From Burkholderia sp. D-99 (GTDB taxonomy: Bacteria; Pseudomonadota; Gammaproteobacteria; Burkholderiales; Burkholderiaceae), in contig NZ_JAAOXM010000001.1 in the NCBI RefSeq assembly GCF_011605345.1, positions 558,001 through 622,000 on the forward strand: 64,000 nt of DNA, written 5' to 3'. The notes beneath the pieces were generated by a model. It made no database searches. It was not told where the DNA came from and saw only the letters and a list, made by a program, of their open reading frames with translations. The position numbers and the translations under genes are program-made. Each line of letters opens with the position of its first letter. The stretch's first letter is position 1. Below are positions 17,373 through 25,356 of the stretch, piece after piece.

Positions 17373-18431
17373 TCATGCATCGGTGCCGCATTTCATGTCT
17401 GACGAAACGGGGTGGTTTGCAACTTTGCGATCGCGCCTGAACCGGCTCGGCGCGACACCCGTCCACCGCACGAACGCGCGGCGAAACGCCTCCTCGCCGC
17501 CGAACCCGAGATGCGCGGCAATCCGCGCGACCGGCCAGTCCGTCTCGCACAGGCAGCGTTGCGCGGCTTCGGCGAGACACTGCTCCCGCAGCGCGTGATA
17601 ACCGGTGTGCTCGGCCGCCAGCCGCCGCCGCAACGTCGCCTCGCTGACACCGAGCCACGCGGCCAGCTCGGCGAGCGCCGGCAACGCCTGTTCGTGCGCG
17701 AGCGCCGCATCGAGGAAACCGCGCACCTGCTGCGTCCACGACACGACGGCCGGTGCCGCATCGATCAGGCGAAACGGAAAATCGACGAGAAACGCGTCGA
17801 GCTCGGCCGGCTGCCGGATCACGCGGCACGCGAGCTGCGTTGCATCGAATGCGAAGCCGTAGGTCCTGCGGCCGACTTCGACCGGCGCATTGAACAGCCC
17901 GAGCAGCGGCATCGCGTCGTCGCGGCGGGGATGGCCGAGCCACACGTCGGCCGGCCGCAACGGCTGCCCGATCAGCCAGCCGAACAGCTGCAGGTAGCAG
18001 AACAGCCCCGTCAGGTCGACGAGGCACGCGGCCGGGCTGCGCGTACGCCGCAGCGAATCCATCCGGAACAGCGCGCGCCCGTCGCGCATCGCAAGCGTCA
18101 GGTGCCCGGCGCGCGGCTGGAGCATTTCGCAGAACTCGGCCGCACAGCGGATCGCGTCGGCGAGCGTCGCACAGCTCAGCAGGCAGCGGCACATCAGGTC
18201 GACTTCGCGCTTGCGCATCGGCGGGTGGCCGTCGCCGCGCGCGACCTGCGCCTCGAGCCGCTCGATCGCGTCGCGGTACAGCGCGACGAAATCGCGCGGC
18301 GTCGTCGCGGGTAGAAGTGGCGGCGCATCGCGGTCGGCCGGCGGCGCGCCGCTGCGCGTGAGTTCGCTCAGCAGGCGCGCGCCGAGGCCCGGCAGGATGC
18401 GGCCGCGGGCCGGCATGGCGCGCTGTTTCAT
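17373..18431 (-). CDS. AraC family transcriptional regulator
   Basis: A 352-residue regulator. The first two thirds match the 'arabinose-binding-like' N-terminal domain of the OruR/ArgR type (LCRCLLSCATLADAIRCAAEFCEM, then DLTGLFCYLQLFGWLIGQPL). The C-terminal domain carries two helix-turn-helix units: LAELAAWLGVSEATLRRRLAAE and WPVARIAAHLGFGGEEAFRR, ending in RWTGVAPSRFRR. The ATG at 18429-18431 is chosen over an open extension of 48 codons. It is divergent from the five-gene oxidoreductase operon at 18.6-22.3 kb and is the likely activator of that operon. Confidence 0.92.
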   Translation of the reverse strand: MKQRAMPARGRILPGLGARLLSELTRSGAPPADRDAPPLLPATTPRDFVALYRDAIERLEAQVARGDGHPPMRKREVDLMCRCLLSCATLADAIRCAAEFCEMLQPRAGHLTLAMRDGRALFRMDSLRRTRSPAACLVDLTGLFCYLQLFGWLIGQPLRPADVWLGHPRRDDAMPLLGLFNAPVEVGRRTYGFAFDATQLACRVIRQPAELDAFLVDFPFRLIDAAPAVVSWTQQVRGFLDAALAHEQALPALAELAAWLGVSEATLRRRLAAEHTGYHALREQCLAEAAQRCLCETDWPVARIAAHLGFGGEEAFRRAFVRWTGVAPSRFRRDRKVANHPVSSDMKCGTDA

Positions 18432-18598
18432 GAGTTTCCCGATCTGATCGTTGCGACAGGGGCCGGTGAGCGGGCCGGTAGGGGTCTGCGGACCGTCGCC
18501 GCACAACAATGCTATCCACGCCGGCCGCCCGCGGCCTCGCCGGAACGGCGTAGGCCGGCCGCGCATCCCTGTCACGAACGACCACGGACGACACGCGA

Positions 18599-18943
18599 AT
18601 GATCCAGATCGTAGACGAAATCACGCTCGCGCCCGAGCGCATTCCCGACGTGCTTGCGCTGCTGCGCGACCGTTACCTGCCGGGCCACGCGGCGCGCGGG
18701 CTGACGGCGGCGGGCCGCTGGGTGTCGCCGCCCGTCGCGGCGCCGGGGCAGCCGAGCACGCTGTGGCTGACCTGGCACGTGGCGGATGCGCCGGCCTACT
18801 ACCGGATGCGCGCGCTGACGGATGCCGACGTGGTCGGTTTCTGGATGGCTGTCGACGCGCTGTGCGACGTGCGCCGCCGCCATGTGATGACGGACGCCGA
18901 TGCGCCGCTGCCCGCGCTGACGGAGGTCGATCATGCGGCATGA
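18599..18943 (+). CDS. Ferredoxin-like (Dabb/NIPSNAP-type) protein, unknown
   Basis: A 114-residue protein that reads like a dimeric alpha-beta barrel: an initial strand (IQIVDEITLA), a helix (PDVLALLRDRYLP), then WLTWHVADAPAYYRMR. No exact family is recognised. It is the first gene of the operon divergent from the AraC regulator and overlaps the next gene, which belongs to the Dabb family, by 11 bp. Such small barrel proteins often assist turnover of reactive cyclic or quinone intermediates (inference from family). Confidence 0.75.
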   Translation: MIQIVDEITLAPERIPDVLALLRDRYLPGHAARGLTAAGRWVSPPVAAPGQPSTLWLTWHVADAPAYYRMRALTDADVVGFWMAVDALCDVRRRHVMTDADAPLPALTEVDHAA

Positions 18944-19565
18944 CACGGCGCAGGTGTTCGTATCGGCGGATCGCGACACCGGCGGAATCGAGCGCGCGTT
19001 GCACGAAGCCGCGCACGCACTGGTGGGCGCGAAACGCGTGGCGCTGGCACGCAATCTGGACGGCAGTTGGGGCGCGGGCGACTACACGCTCGACGTGCTG
19101 CGCGACGATTCGGCGGCCGACGGCGCGGCGGATTTTGCCGAGCTGGCGCAACTGCCGGGTATCGAGCGCATCGACGGCGCCGTGTGCCGCGCGATCGGCG
19201 GCGGCCTGCGCGAACCGGCACTGCGCAACGGCGTGTGGCGCACGCTGATGCTGCGCGTGCGGCCGCAGGCCGGCGCAGCGCAGGTCGCCGCGCTCGAACG
19301 CGAACTGTTGCGCATGCCCGCGTTCATGCCCGGCATCCGCAACTGGCGCCTGAGCCGGATCGTGACGCCCGGCGCATGGACGCACGTGTGGCAGCAGGAA
19401 TTCGCGCACGTCGGCGATCTGCTCGGCGAATACCTGATGCATCCGTATCACTGGGGCTGGGTCGATCGCCGGTTCGATGCCGAAAGCCCCGACTGGACGG
19501 TCGATGCGATCTCGCATGCGTTCTGTCCGCTCGCGTCGAGCCTGCTGGCCGATACGGCGGCGTGA
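18933..19565 (+). CDS. Dabb (stress-responsive alpha/beta barrel) family protein
   Basis: A 210-residue protein that looks like two ferredoxin-like repeats. The C-terminal half has VWRTLMLRVRP, AFMPGIRNWRLSRI and the Dabb hallmark WTHVWQQEFAHVGDLLGEYL followed by HPYHWGWVDRRFD. The first half is a weaker copy. It starts inside the end of the previous gene (11-bp overlap) and is followed 44 bp later by a quinone-reductase-like gene. Probable role: handling of an intermediate made by the SDRs of the same operon. Confidence 0.82.
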   Translation: MRHDTAQVFVSADRDTGGIERALHEAAHALVGAKRVALARNLDGSWGAGDYTLDVLRDDSAADGAADFAELAQLPGIERIDGAVCRAIGGGLREPALRNGVWRTLMLRVRPQAGAAQVAALERELLRMPAFMPGIRNWRLSRIVTPGAWTHVWQQEFAHVGDLLGEYLMHPYHWGWVDRRFDAESPDWTVDAISHAFCPLASSLLADTAA

Positions 19566-19609
19566 CGCGGCGCGCCCATCAAGCTGACAACACCCCTGGA
19601 GACACGAAG

Positions 19610-20602
19610 ATGCGAGCCCTGTTGATCGACCGCGCCGGTCATTCCGACGCCTTGCGGATGGCCGACGTACCGGCACCGACGCCGGGCCCCGGCGACGTGC
19701 TGATCCGCGTTGCCTTTGCAGGCGTCAATCCCGCCGACTGGAAATGCCGCGAAGGCTACCTTGGCGCATTCATGCAATACACGTTTCCGTTCGTGATCGG
19801 CTTCGATGCGGCGGGCGTGGTCGAAGCGGTCGGCGACGGCGTCGACGGTCTCGCGCCCGGCATGCGCGTGTTCGCGCAGACCGACGTCGGCGCGGGGCGC
19901 TGGGGTGCGTATGCGGAATACGTGGCGGTGCGCCACGACTCGGTCGTGCGCGTGCCCGACACGGTGAGCCTGGCGGAAGCCGCCACCGTGCCGACGCCTG
20001 CGCTCGCCGCGTGGGCCGGCCTGTTCGACGACGGCGGGCTGCGGGCCGGCCAGACCGTGCTGGTGCACGGCGGCGCGGGCGCGGTCGGCACGTTCGCGAT
20101 CCAGCTCGCGGTGCAGGCCGGCGCGCGCGTCGCGGCGACGTGTTCGGCGCGCAATCGCGCGACGGTCGAATCGCTGGGCGCGGCTGCAAGCATCGACTAT
20201 CGCGCGCAGGACATCACCGCGGCGCTGCATGCGTGGGCGCCCGGCGGGGTCGACCTCGTACTCGACGCGGTCGGCGGCGACACGCTGCCCGCCGCGCTCG
20301 ACCTGCTGGCACCGGGCGGCACCCTGGTGAACATCATGACGCTCGCGCCCGGCGATGCGCAGCGGCTGGCCGCGACGGCCGCCGAAGCTGCCCGGCGCGG
20401 CCTGCGCACCGCGATGACCTACAGCCGGATGCCGAGCGGCGGCACGCTTGGCCGGATCGCGGCGCAACTCGAACGGCGCGCACTGCGCGTGCCGCGTTTC
20501 GACCGTTTTCCGCTCGAACAGGCGGCCCGCGCACTCGATCTCGTTCAAACGGGCGAGGCGAAAACGAAGCTGGTGCTTCATGTTGCGGATATTGCCGACT
20601 GA
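19610..20602 (+). CDS. Zinc-free quinone reductase-like NADP oxidoreductase (MDR family)
   Basis: Medium-chain reductase of 330 residues resembling NADPH:quinone oxidoreductases. The N-terminal catalytic domain has GVNPADWKCREGY and GFDAAGVVEAVG. The nucleotide-binding site is HGGAGAVGTFAIQLA. The zinc-binding cysteines and histidines of the alcohol-dehydrogenase branch are absent. A CTGGAGACACGAAG ribosome site precedes the ATG at 19610. It probably reduces an enone or quinone intermediate with NADPH. Third gene of the operon. Confidence 0.92.
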   Translation: MRALLIDRAGHSDALRMADVPAPTPGPGDVLIRVAFAGVNPADWKCREGYLGAFMQYTFPFVIGFDAAGVVEAVGDGVDGLAPGMRVFAQTDVGAGRWGAYAEYVAVRHDSVVRVPDTVSLAEAATVPTPALAAWAGLFDDGGLRAGQTVLVHGGAGAVGTFAIQLAVQAGARVAATCSARNRATVESLGAAASIDYRAQDITAALHAWAPGGVDLVLDAVGGDTLPAALDLLAPGGTLVNIMTLAPGDAQRLAATAAEAARRGLRTAMTYSRMPSGGTLGRIAAQLERRALRVPRFDRFPLEQAARALDLVQTGEAKTKLVLHVADIAD

Positions 20603-20633
20603 GCCGCCCGCACGCCCATCACAGGAGACAACG

Positions 20634-21509
20634 ATGACCGATACCCGAACCGGCGTGCTCGCCGGCAAGTGCGCGCTCGTAACGGGCGCAAGCCGCGGCA
20701 TTGGCCGTGCGATTGCGCAGCGCCTGGCATCCGAAGGCGCGACCGTCGTCGTGACGGCACGCAGCCTCACGCAATCGGCCGCGACTGCCGGCACGCTCGC
20801 CGAAACGGTCGCGCTGATCGAGCAGGCCGGCGGCCGCGCGATCGCGCTCGCGGCCGACCTGTCGAACGCGGCCGAGCGCGATGCGCTCGTCGGGCGCGCG
20901 GCGCAGGCGGCCGGCGGCCTCGACATCCTCGTCAACAACGCGGGCGTGGCTGACTATGCGTGCGTCGACGCGATGCCGATGACGATGTTCGACACGACGA
21001 TCGAGCACTATCTGCGGATTCCGTTCGCGCTGGCGCAGGCCGCGATCCCGCTGATGCGTGCGCGCGGCGCGGGCTGGATCGTGAACGTCGGTTCGGTGAC
21101 GGCGCTGCCGCCGCTGCGGCCGTTCGACGATTTTTCGCGTGCGGGCGGCGCGACCGTCTATGCGGCGGTGAAGGCGGCACTGTCGCGCTTCACGCAAGGG
21201 CTCGCGGCCGAGCTCGAAGCCGACGGCATCGCGGTGAATCTCGTCGCGCCGAGCACGGCGATCCGCACGCCGGGCGCCGCGCGCTACATCCCCGAAGGCT
21301 ATCCGACCGAGGATGTCGCGTATCTCGCCGAAACCGCGCTCGCGCTGTGCAGCCTGCCGGCACGCGAACGCACGGGCCTCGTCACGCACAGCCTGCATTT
21401 CCCGCTCGCGCAGCAGCTCGCGGTGCGTTCGCTCGATGGCCGCACCGTGCTGCCGCCGCCGGTGATTCCCGCGTATGCGCATCCCCACATCGACCCGACA
21501 GGACTTTGA
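20634..21509 (+). CDS. SDR family oxidoreductase
   Basis: Short-chain dehydrogenase of 291 residues: TGASRGIG near the N-terminus, LVNNAGVADYA, VGSVTA and YAAVK (Tyr/Lys pair). It is longer than the family norm; the tail after ALCSLPARERTGLVTHS resembles the SDRs of terpenoid- or steroid-type clusters rather than fatty-acid SDRs. An AGGAGACAACG ribosome site precedes the ATG. Fourth gene in the operon, 31 bp after the quinone-reductase-like gene. Confidence 0.9.
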   Translation: MTDTRTGVLAGKCALVTGASRGIGRAIAQRLASEGATVVVTARSLTQSAATAGTLAETVALIEQAGGRAIALAADLSNAAERDALVGRAAQAAGGLDILVNNAGVADYACVDAMPMTMFDTTIEHYLRIPFALAQAAIPLMRARGAGWIVNVGSVTALPPLRPFDDFSRAGGATVYAAVKAALSRFTQGLAAELEADGIAVNLVAPSTAIRTPGAARYIPEGYPTEDVAYLAETALALCSLPARERTGLVTHSLHFPLAQQLAVRSLDGRTVLPPPVIPAYAHPHIDPTGL

Positions 21510-21514
21510 TTGAT

Positions 21515-22339
21515 ATGACGAATTCGATTCGCTTCGACGGCGGCACCGCCGTGATCACCGGCGCGGCCAGCGGCATCGGCAGCGGGCTCGCACGCCATGC
21601 TGCCGGGCTCGGCATGCGCGTCGTGCTGGCCGATCTCGACCCGGCGAAGCTCGACGCATTCGCCGCGACGCTCGACACCGACGTCCTGTGCGTGCCGACC
21701 GACGTCAGCCGGCCGGAAGCCGTCGACGCACTGGCGGAAGCCGCCTGGCAGCGCTTCGGCGGCGTCGACCTGCTGTTCAACAACGCGGGTGTGATGGCGA
21801 CCGGCTTCAGCTGGGAAATCACGCCGGAACGCTTCGAGCGCAGCTTCGCGATCAACGTGCACGGCGTGCTGAACGGGATCCGCAGCTTCGTGCCGCGGAT
21901 GCTCGAACGCAACGTGCCGGCGCGCATCGTGAATACCGCGTCGGTCGGCGGGTTCCTGCCGAGCCCGCTGATGTCGCCTTATTCGGCGACGAAATTCGCG
22001 GTGGTCGCGCTGACCGAATCGCTGTACGGAGAACTGAAGATGCTCGGCGCGCCGGTCGGCGTGTCGTTGCTTGCGCCTGGCCCCGTGCACTCGGGCATCT
22101 TCAACGACCCGTTCGGCGCGGCGCACGACCGGCCCGAGGTGCGCGGTTTCGTCGACACGATGCGCTCGATGCTGAACGCGCACGGGCTCACGCCCGACGC
22201 ATTCGCCGAGCGGGTGTTCGACGGCATCCGTGCCGGGCGCTACTGGCTGATTCCGCAACCGGAGACGATCGACGGCGCGCTGCAGCGGCGCACCGACGAC
22301 ATTCTCGCTGCACGCGATCCGTCGTTGCCGGCATTCTGA
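21515..22339 (+). CDS. SDR family oxidoreductase
   Basis: Short-chain dehydrogenase of 274 residues with TGAASGIG, LFNNAGVM, TASVGGF and YSATK. The tail (ERVFDGIRAGRYWLIPQPE) is common in the SDR subfamily acting on bulky substrates. It lies five bases after the previous SDR stop and ends the operon; a strong hairpin follows. Together with the two barrel proteins and the reductase it forms a compact oxidoreductase pathway of unknown substrate. Confidence 0.9.
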   Translation: MTNSIRFDGGTAVITGAASGIGSGLARHAAGLGMRVVLADLDPAKLDAFAATLDTDVLCVPTDVSRPEAVDALAEAAWQRFGGVDLLFNNAGVMATGFSWEITPERFERSFAINVHGVLNGIRSFVPRMLERNVPARIVNTASVGGFLPSPLMSPYSATKFAVVALTESLYGELKMLGAPVGVSLLAPGPVHSGIFNDPFGAAHDRPEVRGFVDTMRSMLNAHGLTPDAFAERVFDGIRAGRYWLIPQPETIDGALQRRTDDILAARDPSLPAF

Positions 22340-22341
22340 GG

Positions 22342-22366
22342 GCCGGGCGCGGCAGCAGCGCCCGGC
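22342..22366. terminator. Hairpin between convergent genes
   Basis: Perfect 9-bp stem GCCGGGCGC / GCGCCCGGC with a 7-base loop, starting three bases after the SDR stop codon and just before the end of the convergent small gene. It has no U tract, so termination is plausible but not certain. Confidence 0.5.
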
Positions 22367-22372
22367 GCGCCG

Positions 22373-22621
22373 TCACATGTGCGTGCCGGAGTGCGTGCGG
22401 CCGCTCGGGTCGCCGCCGCGATCGGGTGGCGTATTGTTCTGATCGATCTTCGCGAGCACGAAGCCGGCGTGCGGCAACGCGGCGGGCGAGCGGTGCACCG
22501 CTTGCGCGATCGCGTCGTGCGGCGACGCGGCGGGAAAACCGGATGACGTCACGCCCGGTTGAGCGAACGCCGAAAGGGATGCAGCCGCCAGGGCGGCGGC
22601 GACGATCGCGTGCGTTTTCAT
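22373..22621 (-). CDS. Small exported protein, unknown
   Basis: An 82-residue protein with a clear signal peptide (MKTHAIVAAALAAASLSAFA, cut before QPG). The mature part of about 62 residues is Pro/Gly/His-rich and ends GRTHSGTHM. A GGAGCCACC ribosome site lies before the ATG. It resembles the many short secreted proteins of unknown function in Burkholderia. It stands alone. Confidence 0.7.
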   Translation of the reverse strand: MKTHAIVAAALAAASLSAFAQPGVTSSGFPAASPHDAIAQAVHRSPAALPHAGFVLAKIDQNNTPPDRGGDPSGRTHSGTHM

Positions 22622-22695
22622 GGTGGCTCCTTCACGACTGGCTGTGCGACTGACTGCGGGACAACGTAATCAGTCTAGGGCGCGAAACTTAACGC

Positions 22696-22759
22696 GGCGT
22701 GAAGGCGTGAAGGCGTGTAGGCGTGTAGGCGTGTAGGCGTGTAGGCGTGTAGGCGTGAA
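22696..22759. repeat. Octamer tandem array, 8 copies (GGCGTGWA)
   Basis: Eight head-to-tail 8-bp units: GGCGTGAA twice, GGCGTGTA five times, GGCGTGAA once. It lies 75 bp upstream of the small exported protein gene and 39 bp beyond the end of the dehydratase gene. A unit length that is not a multiple of three and the non-coding site make it a possible variable-number locus. Confidence 0.95.
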
Positions 22760-22798
22760 GCGGCGCGGATGACGGAAAGTTCACGCGCGCCGCGACGT

Positions 22799-23773
22799 TC
22801 ATGCCGGCGCCGACACCAGCGCGCAGAAGTTCTCGAGATCGACGTTGCCGCCGCTGATCACCACGCCGACGCGCTTGCCCTGCAGCGCATCCTTCATCCG
22901 TCGCACGGCGGCGAGCGACAGACAGCCGGTCGGCTCGACCACAATCTTCATACGCGTCGCGAAGAAACGCATGCAGTCGACCAGTTCCGCGTCCGTCGCG
23001 GTGAGGATGTCGTCGACGTCGCGGCGGATGATCGGGAACGTCAGGTTGCCGAGGTGCTGCGTCTGCGCGCCGTCGGCGATCGTGTGCGGCGTGTCGATAT
23101 GCACGATCGCGCCGGAACGGAACGATTGCTGGCCGTCGTTGCCGGCTTCCGGCTCGACACCGTACAGCGTTGCGTGCGGCGACAACGCGCGTGTGGCGAG
23201 CGCGGTGCCCGACAGCAACCCGCCGCCGCCGAGCGGCGCGAATACCGCGTCGAGCGGGCCGACTTCGTCGAACAGTTCCTTGGCCGCCGTGCCCTGGCCG
23301 GCGATCACGTCCGGGTGGTCGTAGGGCGGGATCAGCGTGAGCCCGTGCTGCGCCGCGAGATCGCGCCCGATCTGCTCGCGATCCTCGGTGTAGCGGTCGT
23401 AGGTCACGACCTTGCCGCCGTAGCCGCGCGTCGCGGCCATCTTCGCGGCCGGCGCATCCTGCGGCATCACGATCGTCGCGGGAATGCCGAGCATGCGCGC
23501 CGACAGCGCGATCGCCTGCGCATGATTGCCGGACGAGAACGCGACGACGCCGTGGCGGCGCTGCTCTGCGTCGAAGCGCGACAGCGCGTTGAACGCGCCG
23601 CGGAACTTGAATGCGCCCATGCGCTGCAGGTTCTCGCACTTGAAGAACACCTGCGCGCCGAGCGCTTCGTCGATCGTCCGCGACGTCATCACCGGTGTGC
23701 GGTGCGCATGGCCTTCGAGCCGGGCCGCGGCGGCGGCAACGTCGTCGTACGTGGGGAGAGTCGGAGAGTTCAT
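22799..23773 (-). CDS. PLP-dependent threonine / 3-hydroxyaspartate dehydratase
   Basis: Fold-type II PLP enzyme of 324 residues. Lys56 in GAFKFRGA is the Schiff-base lysine, SSGNHAQAIAL binds the substrate carboxylate and GGGGLLSG holds the PLP phosphate. It lacks the ACT-like regulatory domain of biosynthetic IlvA, so it is a catabolic type. The nearest known activities are threonine dehydratase, serine racemase/dehydratase and threo-3-hydroxy-L-aspartate ammonia-lyase. It is the third gene of a run with a YbaK-like deacylase and a DauR-like regulator, so hydroxyamino-acid catabolism is likely. Confidence 0.92.
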   Translation of the reverse strand: MNSPTLPTYDDVAAAAARLEGHAHRTPVMTSRTIDEALGAQVFFKCENLQRMGAFKFRGAFNALSRFDAEQRRHGVVAFSSGNHAQAIALSARMLGIPATIVMPQDAPAAKMAATRGYGGKVVTYDRYTEDREQIGRDLAAQHGLTLIPPYDHPDVIAGQGTAAKELFDEVGPLDAVFAPLGGGGLLSGTALATRALSPHATLYGVEPEAGNDGQQSFRSGAIVHIDTPHTIADGAQTQHLGNLTFPIIRRDVDDILTATDAELVDCMRFFATRMKIVVEPTGCLSLAAVRRMKDALQGKRVGVVISGGNVDLENFCALVSAPA

Positions 23774-23839
23774 GATCGCTCGGGGTCGGAAAGGTCAGTC
23801 AACAGGGAAGCAGCGCGCACGGCGCGCCGGCATCCGGAA

Positions 23840-24478
23840 TCATTTCGCATCGTTGTAGACGGTCGCGCGCGAGACGCCGAGATGCTGCGACACGATTTCC
23901 ATCGCGCGGCGCACTTCGAGGAAGCCGTCGGCCTTCAGCGTCTGCATCAGCTCGCGGCGCTGGTCGGTCTTCAGCTCGCGCGGCGTCGTCGCGAGGCGCA
24001 TCGCGAATGCGTCGATGCGCTGCCGGATCGCGTCCGCGCCGGCCGGGTCGAGCGTTTCCGCGACGGCTTCGCCGTCCGTGCTGCAGAACTGGTTCAGCAT
24101 GCCCTGGAAGCCGCGGAACAGCGTGACGTCGGCGTTCAGGCACAGCGCGGCCACGTAGCGGCCGGTCGAATCCTTGATGCCGATCGACGTGCTTTTCGCG
24201 GTGCGGCCGTCGGCGAAACGGTTCGGGTAGTTCGCGAGCACCTGCGGGAAATCGTCGTCCGCGATGCGGGCGAGGCCGAGCTCGGTCGCGGGATCGCCGA
24301 CGGCGCGCCCCGACAGGTTGTTGTGGATCGCGAGGATCGCGTGCTTCGGCGTGCGCAGGTCGTGGACCACGACCTCGGTGAACGGCGCGAACATCGCGCC
24401 GAGCCCTTCGGCAATGCGCTGCACCTGTTCGATCAGCGAGGCCTGCTCGGACAGCGCCTTGTTCCGGGTGGTGGTCAT
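23840..24478 (-). CDS. YheO/DauR-family transcriptional regulator
   Basis: A 212-residue regulator. The N-terminal PAS-like YheO domain shows FTEVVVHDLRTPKHAILAIHNNLSGR and STSIGIKDSTGRYVAAL; the C-terminal helix-turn-helix of the DauR type is VRRAMEIVSQHLGVSRATVYND. In Pseudomonas, DauR represses D-arginine catabolism. The dehydratase gene follows 66 bp downstream on the same strand, so it is the likely target. The ATG at 24476-24478 starts where the domain begins. Confidence 0.9.
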   Translation of the reverse strand: MTTTRNKALSEQASLIEQVQRIAEGLGAMFAPFTEVVVHDLRTPKHAILAIHNNLSGRAVGDPATELGLARIADDDFPQVLANYPNRFADGRTAKSTSIGIKDSTGRYVAALCLNADVTLFRGFQGMLNQFCSTDGEAVAETLDPAGADAIRQRIDAFAMRLATTPRELKTDQRRELMQTLKADGFLEVRRAMEIVSQHLGVSRATVYNDAK

Positions 24479-24540
24479 GGTGGTTTCGCGTTCAGGTTTC
24501 GGATCGATGCGACGGCTTCGGGAAAGGGGCAACCGGCGTG

Positions 24541-25053
24541 TTACTCGCCGTCCGCCGCGTGCGGCCGCGTGATGTCGGCGAGCAGCGGCTGCGCGATCCG
24601 CACATAGTCGGCCGCGTCGAGCACGACGGAGCGGTCGAGGCGGCCCGCGTTGAAAGCGATCTCGGTGTTGCGTTCGACCAGGGCGGGATCGACCACGAGC
24701 GTCACGCTGGCGTCGAACACGAACGGCGGCACGGCGCCTATCACGCAGCGGGTGACGGTGGCCGCGAGGTCGGGCGATGCGAGTGTGGCCTTGCGGCGGC
24801 CGAGCGCATCGGCGACCTTGCGGAAATCGATCTTCAGGTGGCCGGGAATCACCGCGAGCGCGGTGGCGTTGCCGCCATCCTTGAACGTGCACAGCATCGC
24901 CTTCGCGCCCTGTTCGGGGCGTGTGCCGCGCAGCGCGGCGATCGCGTCGGATTTGCCTTCGGCCGGATGCGCCAGCACGCGGAACCGCGCGCCGGACGTG
25001 TTCAGCAGATCGCAAAGCGTGTCGAAAACGGGGTAGTCGCTCATGGCGCTCAT
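24541..25053 (-). CDS. YbaK/EbsC-type aminoacyl-tRNA deacylase
   Basis: A 170-residue protein of the YbaK/ProX editing-domain family, which hydrolyses mischarged aminoacyl-tRNAs. Segments FRVLAHPAEGKSDAIAALRG, KAMLCTFKDGGN and KVADALGRRKATLASPD are family blocks. The start at 25051-25053 is preferred to the Met three codons later because GGAGCGAC lies at the right distance. First gene of a three-gene leftward run; its place beside an amino-acid dehydratase is unusual and might link removal of a toxic amino acid with clearing of its mischarged tRNA (inference). Confidence 0.9.
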   Translation of the reverse strand: MSAMSDYPVFDTLCDLLNTSGARFRVLAHPAEGKSDAIAALRGTRPEQGAKAMLCTFKDGGNATALAVIPGHLKIDFRKVADALGRRKATLASPDLAATVTRCVIGAVPPFVFDASVTLVVDPALVERNTEIAFNAGRLDRSVVLDAADYVRIAQPLLADITRPHAADGE

Positions 25054-25356
25054 GTCGCTCCGGGCAGGTGGGGCCGGGGAATCGAGGCGCGCTCGGGTTC
25101 GCATGCTTCAGCGTGCCGGTCGATGAATTGTCGAATTATAGACGTTTTGTCACGTATGTGGCAAAGGGGCGAGAAGCCGGGGAGTGGAGGGCGCTGCGAG
25201 TGGAAAGGGGGATCGAGAAACAGTTGCGTTACGCAATGGTGCGGAGCGCCGGGGAGAATAGCCGGTGCGCGACCCGACGACGGAGCCTTTAGGGCGGGCG
25301 GGAAGCGCGACGCGAACCCGGCGCCGGCTACGACGGGAACGCGCAACCCTCCGCCG

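Noticed and set aside
22696..22759. CRISPR array
   Set aside because: The units are head-to-tail octamers with no spacers, and no cas gene occurs in the window. The same applies to 46617-46680.
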